Positions 59,347 through 64,000 of a DNA stretch of 64,000 bases are shown piece after piece. Within the stretch, counting starts at the first letter, position 1; each line of letters begins with the position of its first letter. The DNA comes from Variovorax sp. 770b2 (lineage in GTDB: Bacteria; Pseudomonadota; Gammaproteobacteria; Burkholderiales; Burkholderiaceae_C), in the NCBI RefSeq assembly GCF_900115685.1, contig NZ_FOXJ01000001.1:186001-250000 (forward strand), given 5' to 3'. Both the position numbers and the translations under genes were made by a program. The notes beneath the pieces are model-generated. The model was not told the DNA's origin. It saw only the letters and a program-made list of their open reading frames with translations, and searched no databases.

Positions 59347-60648
59347 ATGTCCGGCCCCGCTCCCGCCTCCGCTTCCTCCCCCCAGCCCAGCTTTTCCGAC
59401 CTGACGCGCGAGCGCCCGTTCATGCACATGTGGACGGCGCGGCTCTTCGGCACCGCCGCCTCGCAGATGCTGCTGGTGGCCATCGGCTGGCACATGTACG
59501 AGCTCACCAGCAGCGCCTGGGACCTGGGCCTCGTCGGGCTCTACCAGTTCGTTCCCGCGCTGCTGCTGGCGCTGCTGGCCGGGCACATCGTCGATCGCCA
59601 CCACCGCGGCCGCATCGTGGCGGCGTGCTTCGCGGTGCAAGGGCTCGTGGGCCTCGTGCTGCTCCTGGCCGTGCTGGAAAAGCACGACACGCGCGGCCTG
59701 CTGCTCGGGCTCTCGCTGGTGCTCGGCGCAGTGCGCGCCTTCCAGATGCCGGCGCAGCAGGCGTTGACGCCCCTGCTGGTGCCGCCCTCGATGCTCGCGC
59801 GGGCCATGGCCTTCAGCTCGGCCGGCATGCAGGGCGCGATCATCGGCGGACCGGCCCTCGGCGGGCTCTTGTTCGTGGCGGGCATGTCGGTGGTGTACGG
59901 CGCGAGCGTGGCGTTCTTCGTCGTCGCCTGCGTGCTGGTGCTGCGGCTGCGCTATGCCTACACGCCGGCCGCGCGCGAGCCAGTCACGCTGGCCACGGTG
60001 TTCGCGGGCGTCGATTTCATCTGGAAGCGCAAGCCCGTGCTCGGCGCCGTGTCGCTCGACCTCTTCGCGGTGCTGCTGGGCGGCGCGGTGGCGCTGCTGC
60101 CGATCTATGCCAAGGACATCCTGCACACCGGCCCCTGGGGGCTCGGCCTCTTGCGCGGCGCGCCCGCCGTGGGGGCACTGGTGATGTCGATCGCGCTCAC
60201 GCGGCGGCCGGTCGAGCGGAACGTGGGGCGCACGCTGCTCTTGGCCATCGGGCTCTTCGGCCTCTGCATGGTGGTGTTCGGCATCTCGAAGAGCTTCATC
60301 GTTTCGCTGATCGCGCTGGCTGTGTCGGGCGGGGCGGACATGGTCAACGTGGTGATCCGCCAGACGCTGGTGCAGCTGGAGACGCCCGATGCCATGCGCG
60401 GGCGGGTGAGCGCGGTCAATTCGATCTTCATCGGCGCGAGCAACCAGCTGGGCGAATTCGAATCGGGCGCCACGGCGGCGCTGCTCGGGCCCGTCGGGTC
60501 GGTGGTGGTGGGCGGCGTGGGGACGATGCTGGTGGCGCTGACGTGGTTCAAGCTGTTCCCGTCGCTGGCGCAGCGCGACCGCCTGGTGGTGGCGATGCCC
60601 GCGACCGTCGCGCCGGTCGCGCCCGTCAGGCCTGCGGGACCGGTCTAG
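59347..60648 (+). CDS. MFS transporter (EntS/MFS_3-like)
   Basis: The 433-residue protein has about 12 hydrophobic helices and the inter-helix motif G-H-I-V-D-R-H-H-R-G-R, typical of major facilitator exporters of the EntS/MFS_3 group. The T-P-D-A-M-R-G-R-V-S-A-V-N-S-I-F-I-G-A-S-N-Q-L-G-E-F-E-S-G block is a strong group mark. The substrate is unknown. Its TAG stop is shared with the stop of the convergent ferredoxin (palindromic CTAG, 60645-60648). Confidence 0.9.
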   Translation: MSGPAPASASSPQPSFSDLTRERPFMHMWTARLFGTAASQMLLVAIGWHMYELTSSAWDLGLVGLYQFVPALLLALLAGHIVDRHHRGRIVAACFAVQGLVGLVLLLAVLEKHDTRGLLLGLSLVLGAVRAFQMPAQQALTPLLVPPSMLARAMAFSSAGMQGAIIGGPALGGLLFVAGMSVVYGASVAFFVVACVLVLRLRYAYTPAAREPVTLATVFAGVDFIWKRKPVLGAVSLDLFAVLLGGAVALLPIYAKDILHTGPWGLGLLRGAPAVGALVMSIALTRRPVERNVGRTLLLAIGLFGLCMVVFGISKSFIVSLIALAVSGGADMVNVVIRQTLVQLETPDAMRGRVSAVNSIFIGASNQLGEFESGATAALLGPVGSVVVGGVGTMLVALTWFKLFPSLAQRDRLVVAMPATVAPVAPVRPAGPV

Positions 60649-60926
60649 AAAACCGAAAAGGCTTTCGGCGCGTCGAGCGTGAGGTCGTCCAGCGCCTCGG
60701 CCACGCAGGGCAGGATCCAGCCCTCGTCCTTTTCGTCGGCGCTCAGGCCGGGCCATTCGATGATGTGCCGCACATGGCCCGACACCAGCTGGCAGATGCA
60801 GGTGCGGCAGGTGCCGTTGCGGCAGGAGCTCGGCAGTTCGATGCCGGCCGCCTCGGCGGCCTTCAGGAGCGTGGTGCCCGGTTCGGTCTCGAAGCCGAGG
60901 CCCGAGGGCGCGAGGCGGACCTTCAT
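60645..60926 (-). CDS. 2Fe-2S ferredoxin
   Basis: The 93-residue protein has the plant-type cluster site [10 protein letters not shown] (C-x4-C-x2-C) and the fourth Cys in I-L-P-C-V-A. It carries electrons for an unknown partner. M at 60926 is chosen because its start overlaps the stop of the VF530-like gene by 4 bp. It is the last gene of a three-gene unit. Confidence 0.9.
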   Translation of the reverse strand: MKVRLAPSGLGFETEPGTTLLKAAEAAGIELPSSCRNGTCRTCICQLVSGHVRHIIEWPGLSADEKDEGWILPCVAEALDDLTLDAPKAFSVF

Positions 60927-61225
60927 TCCTGGGGGGGCTGTTGTTGCTGCTCGCGGCGCTGTTCGCGCAGCATGAAGAGATAGAGGCTCTCGACCTTCTC
61001 GCGCGCCCACGGCGTCTTGCGCAGGAACTTGAGGCTGGAGCCCACGCTCGGGTCGACCTGGAAACAGCGGATGGGAACGAGCTCGCCGAGGTGTTCCCAG
61101 CCGTACCAGTCGGCCAGCGAGGTGACGATGGCCTCCAGCGTGAGCCCGTGCAGCGGGTTGCGGGGCTGCGCGGGCTTGGCCGGAGCCGGGGGCGGCGGGG
61201 CCCCGGCCGGTGCCTCGTCGGTCAC
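60923..61225 (-). CDS. VF530/DUF2132 family protein
   Basis: The 100-residue protein has an Ala/Pro-rich N-terminus, then the VF530 pattern: [22 protein letters not shown] and [22 protein letters not shown]. Members are small helical proteins thought to bind DNA. The start is GTG at 61225, overlapping the stop of the 49-residue gene. Confidence 0.88.
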   Translation of the reverse strand: MTDEAPAGAPPPPAPAKPAQPRNPLHGLTLEAIVTSLADWYGWEHLGELVPIRCFQVDPSVGSSLKFLRKTPWAREKVESLYLFMLREQRREQQQQPPQE

Positions 61226-61371
61226 TTGTTCTTGAGCTTGCCGCGCGGGATCACCGCGGTGGTGATCGTGCGGACCGGCTCGATGCCGCCGGTGCCCACG
61301 GGCTTGGGCGGCGAGGTGTCCTTCTTCGGTTTCTTGGCTTCCTTGGTGCTGCGTTGCTGACTCTTTGCCAT
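61222..61371 (-). CDS. Small basic 49-residue hypothetical protein
   Basis: A short frame reads [20 protein letters not shown] then a Pro/Gly stretch, and ends P-R-G-K-L-K-N-K. It has GGAG 7 nt upstream of the ATG at 61371 and its TGA overlaps the GTG of the VF530-like gene. The Lys-rich ends suggest nucleic-acid binding. It resembles small Lys-rich proteins of unknown function in related genomes, as far as I recall. Confidence 0.75.
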   Translation of the reverse strand: MAKSQQRSTKEAKKPKKDTSPPKPVGTGGIEPVRTITTAVIPRGKLKNK

Positions 61372-61457
61372 GACTTTTCTCCAGTTGATGCTACGGATGC
61401 AGCGGGCAGTTTAGCGGTGCGGCGACAATAGCCGGTTCCATCCGATTTCCTGCATTC

Positions 61458-61976
61458 ATGTCCGATTACGAAGTTCGCCCCGCCACGATGCGCGACGCCA
61501 AGGCCGTCGCCGAAGTCCATGCCCTGGCCGCCAAGGCCGCCTACGAAGGCATCCTCCCCGAAGAAGAGCTGCGCACGCTGGCGCCGGCCACCCGCGAAGC
61601 CAAGTGGCGCGAAGCCATCGAATACAGCGAACCGCAGGTGCAGGTGGCCACGCTGGACGGCGAAATCGTCGGCTTCGTCGGCTACGACCGCTCGCGCGAC
61701 CCCAAGACGCCGTCCACCACGGGCGAGATCTGGGCCATCTACGTCAAGCCCGAGCACTGGGGCAAGGGCGCGGGCGTGGCCCTCTGGGACGCCGCACGCG
61801 AAGGCCTCGAGGAAGAGGGCTGCACCACGGTCACCATCTGGGTGCCCATTCGCAACGACCGCGCCATGCGCTTTCATGAGCTCGCCGGCTTCAAGCGCGA
61901 GATGAAGACGGCCAAGACCACGCTGCTGGGCACCGTGCGCATCGAAGAGATCCGCCTCAAGCGCACCGTCGCCTGA
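61458..61976 (+). CDS. GNAT family N-acetyltransferase
   Basis: The 172-residue protein has the GNAT core: V-G-F-V-G-Y, G-E-I-W-A-I-Y-V (beta 4), G-K-G-A-G-V-A-L-W-D-A-A (acetyl-CoA loop) and T-I-W-V-P-I-R-N-D-R-A-M-R-F-H-E-L-A-G-F. The substrate is unknown. It is divergent from the 49-residue gene and 4 bp before the PepSY gene. Confidence 0.9.
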   Translation: MSDYEVRPATMRDAKAVAEVHALAAKAAYEGILPEEELRTLAPATREAKWREAIEYSEPQVQVATLDGEIVGFVGYDRSRDPKTPSTTGEIWAIYVKPEHWGKGAGVALWDAAREGLEEEGCTTVTIWVPIRNDRAMRFHELAGFKREMKTAKTTLLGTVRIEEIRLKRTVA

Positions 61977-61980
61977 CCGC

Positions 61981-62676
61981 ATGACGACGCCGATGGCGCC
62001 GGACGCCGGCCACAACAACCACGCGGCGCGGGTGCTCGCGCACCGGCGCCGCACGACCCTCGTGCAATGGATTCGCCGCACGCACGGCTGGTTCGGCCTC
62101 TGGGGCGCGGTGCTGGGGCTCCTGTTCGGCTTCAGCGGCATCTGGCTCAACCACCGCAACGTGCTCAAGCTGCCGCAGGCCCAGGAGCGCACGCGCGCCC
62201 AGCTGGCGCTGCCCGATCCGGTGCCCGCAACGCCCGAGGCGATGAGCCAGTGGCTGCAGGGCGCGCTGCGCATGAGCGGGCCGCCCAATTCGTCCCGCAT
62301 CGAACCGGCCAGGCCGGTGGCCTGGGCCGACAAGAGCGACAAGACTGCGCCTGCGCTCACGCAGCCCGCGCACTGGGTGTTCAACTTCGGCGGGCCGAAC
62401 GAGACCGTGCAGGCCGACTACTGGCAGGGCAATCGCTCGGTCGGCGTCGCCACCACGCACAACGGTTTCGTCGCCACGCTCACCAGCATGCACAAGGGCG
62501 GCGGCATGCCGCTCGCGTGGATCCTGCTGGTCGACACGCTGGCCGGCAGCCTGATCTTCCTGTCGCTCTCGGGCGTGGCGCTGTGGATGCTCACGCACCG
62601 CCGCCGCCGCGTCGGCCTCGCGCTGTTCGGCGCGTCGCTGGCCGCGGTGCTGGCCATCGCGCTCAGCGCGCTCTGA
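61981..62676 (+). CDS. PepSY-associated membrane protein
   Basis: The 231-residue protein has R-R-T-H-G-W-F-G-L-W-G-A-V-L-G-L-L-F-G-F-S-G (first helix with a conserved His), a periplasmic part, then M-H-K-G-G-G-M-P-L-A-W-I-L-L-V-D-T-L-A-G-S-L-I-F-L-S-L-S-G-V (second helix) and a last helix near the end. PepSY-TM proteins are linked to iron uptake or redox at the membrane. No iron genes are adjacent. Confidence 0.85.
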   Translation: MTTPMAPDAGHNNHAARVLAHRRRTTLVQWIRRTHGWFGLWGAVLGLLFGFSGIWLNHRNVLKLPQAQERTRAQLALPDPVPATPEAMSQWLQGALRMSGPPNSSRIEPARPVAWADKSDKTAPALTQPAHWVFNFGGPNETVQADYWQGNRSVGVATTHNGFVATLTSMHKGGGMPLAWILLVDTLAGSLIFLSLSGVALWMLTHRRRRVGLALFGASLAAVLAIALSAL

Positions 62677-62769
62677 CCGGCGCCACGGGGCTGCCGCATA
62701 CGGTTATTGCCGGTGCCGGCAGCCGCTGCGGCTAAGCTCGCCGCTTCTTTTTCAGACTGACCTTTTCAC

Positions 62770-63678
62770 ATGGCCACCAGCCTGCTCCTGCTGCTCGACG
62801 ACATCGCGACCGTTCTGGACGACGTGTCGATCCTCACCAAAGTCGCCGCCAAGAAAACGGCGGGCGTGCTCGGCGACGACCTGGCGCTCAACGCGCAGCA
62901 GGTGTCCGGCGTCAGGGCCGAGCGCGAGATCCCGGTGGTCTGGGCGGTCTGCAAGGGCTCGTTCATCAACAAGGCCATCCTGGTGCCCGCGGCGCTGGCC
63001 ATCGGCACCTGGCTGCCCTGGCTGGTGACGCCGCTCCTGATGGTCGGCGGCGCCTTCCTCTGCTTCGAGGGCGCCGAAAAGCTCGCGCACAAGTTCCTGC
63101 ACAAGAAGGAACACGAAGCCGACACCGAGCGCCACGAGAAGGCGGTGGCCGACGAAGCGGTCGACGTGGTGGCGATCGAGAAGGACAAGATCAAGGGCGC
63201 GGTGCGCACCGACTTCATCCTCTCGGCCGAAATCATCGCGATCACGCTCGGCACGGTGCAGGGCCAGCCGTTCACGACGCAGCTGAGCGTTTTGGTCGGC
63301 ATCGCGCTGATCATGACCATCGGCGTGTACGGCCTGGTGGCCGGCATCGTGAAGCTGGACGACGCGGGCCTCTACCTGAGCCAGCGCACGAGCGCCGCCG
63401 CGCGGGCTCTGGGCCGCGGCATCCTGGCCACGGCGCCCTGGCTCATGAAGGCGCTGTCGGTCGCCGGCACCGCCGCCATGTTCCTCGTGGGCGGCGGCAT
63501 CCTGGTGCACGGCGTGCCGGCATTCGGCCATGCCGTGGAAGACTGGGCCAAGGCGACGGGCGGCGTGTTCGGCACGCTCGGTTCGATGGGCGTGAACGCC
63601 GTCGTGGGTCTTGTCGCCGGCGCGATCGTGCTGGCGGTGGTGGAACTCGTCGGCAAGCTGCGCGGCAAGAAGGGCTGA
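62770..63678 (+). CDS. DUF808 family membrane protein (YedI-like)
   Basis: The 302-residue product matches the DUF808 pattern: L-L-L-L-D-D-I-A-T-V-L-D-D-V-S, A-A-K-K-T-A-G-V-L-G-D-D-L-A-L-N-A-Q-Q-V-S-G, C-F-E-G-A-E-K and K-G-A-V-R-T-D-F-I-L-S-A-E-I. It has about six membrane helices. Function unknown. Confidence 0.92.
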   Translation: MATSLLLLLDDIATVLDDVSILTKVAAKKTAGVLGDDLALNAQQVSGVRAEREIPVVWAVCKGSFINKAILVPAALAIGTWLPWLVTPLLMVGGAFLCFEGAEKLAHKFLHKKEHEADTERHEKAVADEAVDVVAIEKDKIKGAVRTDFILSAEIIAITLGTVQGQPFTTQLSVLVGIALIMTIGVYGLVAGIVKLDDAGLYLSQRTSAAARALGRGILATAPWLMKALSVAGTAAMFLVGGGILVHGVPAFGHAVEDWAKATGGVFGTLGSMGVNAVVGLVAGAIVLAVVELVGKLRGKKG

Positions 63679-63716
63679 GCCTGCTGCTCTGCAAGCACGC
63701 AGGGCTCTTCTCGCTG

Positions 63717-63742
63717 AAACCCGCCGCAAGGCGGGTTTTTTC
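63717..63742. terminator. Bidirectional intrinsic terminator
   Basis: AACCCGCC (63718-63725) pairs with GGCGGGTT (63730-63737) around GCAA, with A's on the left and T6 on the right. It separates the DUF808 gene from the convergent small membrane protein gene. Confidence 0.9.
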
Positions 63743-63743
63743 T

Positions 63744-63956
63744 TCAAGGGCGCTGCTTGTTGCGCTGGAACAGGCCGACGCCGACCAGCGCCACCCCCAG
63801 CACCAGCGCGAACCAGCCGACCAGGTAGGCACCCGCCACCATCTCGAACCAGCGCGTGCCCTGCAGGAAGCGCGGCGCCAGGAGAACGATGGCGCCGATG
63901 ACGAGGCAGAGGATGCCGCGTTCGAGCGTGCGGAGTTGTCGTTGGGGTTGTGCCAT
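63744..63956 (-). CDS. Small two-helix inner-membrane protein
   Basis: The 70-residue protein (MAQPQRQLRTLERGILCLVI...) has two hydrophobic helices, about 14-28 (I-L-C-L-V-I-G-A-I-V-L-L-A-P) and 41-63 (A-Y-L-V-G-W-F-A-L-V-L-G-V-A-L-V-G-V-G-L-F), and basic ends. No domain is known. The bases after 63956 hold nothing I can identify. Confidence 0.75.
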   Translation of the reverse strand: MAQPQRQLRTLERGILCLVIGAIVLLAPRFLQGTRWFEMVAGAYLVGWFALVLGVALVGVGLFQRNKQRP

Positions 63957-64000
63957 GGTTTTTGTTCGGGTGAGGGTGCGCGGGCGGTCAGTGCGTCATT

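Overview
The window is a piece of chromosome from a GC-rich betaproteobacterium, most likely a Variovorax or close Comamonadaceae relative. This rests on base composition, the strong G/C third-position bias of nearly every gene, the mix of TTT (Bug) and polar amino-acid transporters, and several intergenic repeats of a style I associate with that family. The taxonomic call is an inference. Almost all of the window is ordinary, dense, well-formed chromosome with short operons and many 4-bp start/stop overlaps. The clear exception is the accessory island at 7.3-22.6 kb.

Layout. 1-0.8 kb: tail of a short-chain dehydrogenase and a small Pro/His-rich exported protein. 1.0-6.0 kb: a sugar-acid (probably galactonate-type) catabolic operon (IlvD/Edd dehydratase, KDGal kinase, KDPGal aldolase, class II aldolase) with a divergent FadR-type regulator; the dehydratase start is disrupted by a C8 tract. 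6.1-7.1 kb: an endonuclease/exonuclease/phosphatase-fold protein. 7.3-22.6 kb: a two-partner-secretion/contact-dependent-inhibition locus in B-A-I order. It comprises a TpsB transporter, a 3974-residue TpsA/CdiA exoprotein with an exact 367-codon super-repeat and a VENN boundary, an AT-richer C-terminal toxin with the CAE...CxxC signature of a deaminase fold, a candidate immunity gene, and about 1.1 kb of decayed toxin/immunity fragments.

22.6-32.4 kb: a lipoprotein, a RhlE-like helicase, EttA, a MerR-regulated carboxymuconolactone-decarboxylase-like gene, a PabB-PabC fusion, an orphan TAXI solute-binding protein and a P1 peptidase. 32.4-38.5 kb: a DadA-like oxidase, then a copper-handling cluster on the minus strand (His-rich exported protein, TolC-like lipoprotein, multicopper oxidase, cupredoxin, DUF411 protein, CusF-like protein). 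38.5-46.4 kb: a glycerophosphodiesterase group, a GNAT enzyme, a complete polar amino-acid ABC operon led by its own GntR regulator, a Bug-type binding protein and OsmC. 46.6-52.8 kb: a CHRD protein, an acyl-CoA ligase, a thermonuclease, a VirK-family protein and a PhoX-like phosphatase. 52.8-56.6 kb: type II NADH dehydrogenase and the ergothioneine pair egtB-egtD. 57-64 kb: DUF427/2OG-dioxygenase pair, universal stress protein, RluA-type synthase, MFS exporter, ferredoxin/VF530/49-aa mini-operon, GNAT, PepSY and DUF808 proteins.

The most interesting system is the CDI locus: TpsB would export TpsA, the VENN-delimited C-terminus would be delivered to neighbouring cells as a predicted zinc-dependent deaminase toxin, and the 162-residue protein encoded 10 bp downstream would protect the producer. 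The broken fragments behind it look like remains of earlier toxin/immunity cassettes, including a papain-fold-like toxin tail that can be read only by switching frames. Intergenic DNA also holds strong structured repeats (a nested cloverleaf-like palindrome at 56.6 kb, a 31-bp inverted repeat at 49.6 kb, a duplicated 106-bp element at 41.0 and 49.8 kb). No rRNA or tRNA genes, CRISPR arrays, transposases or integrases were seen.
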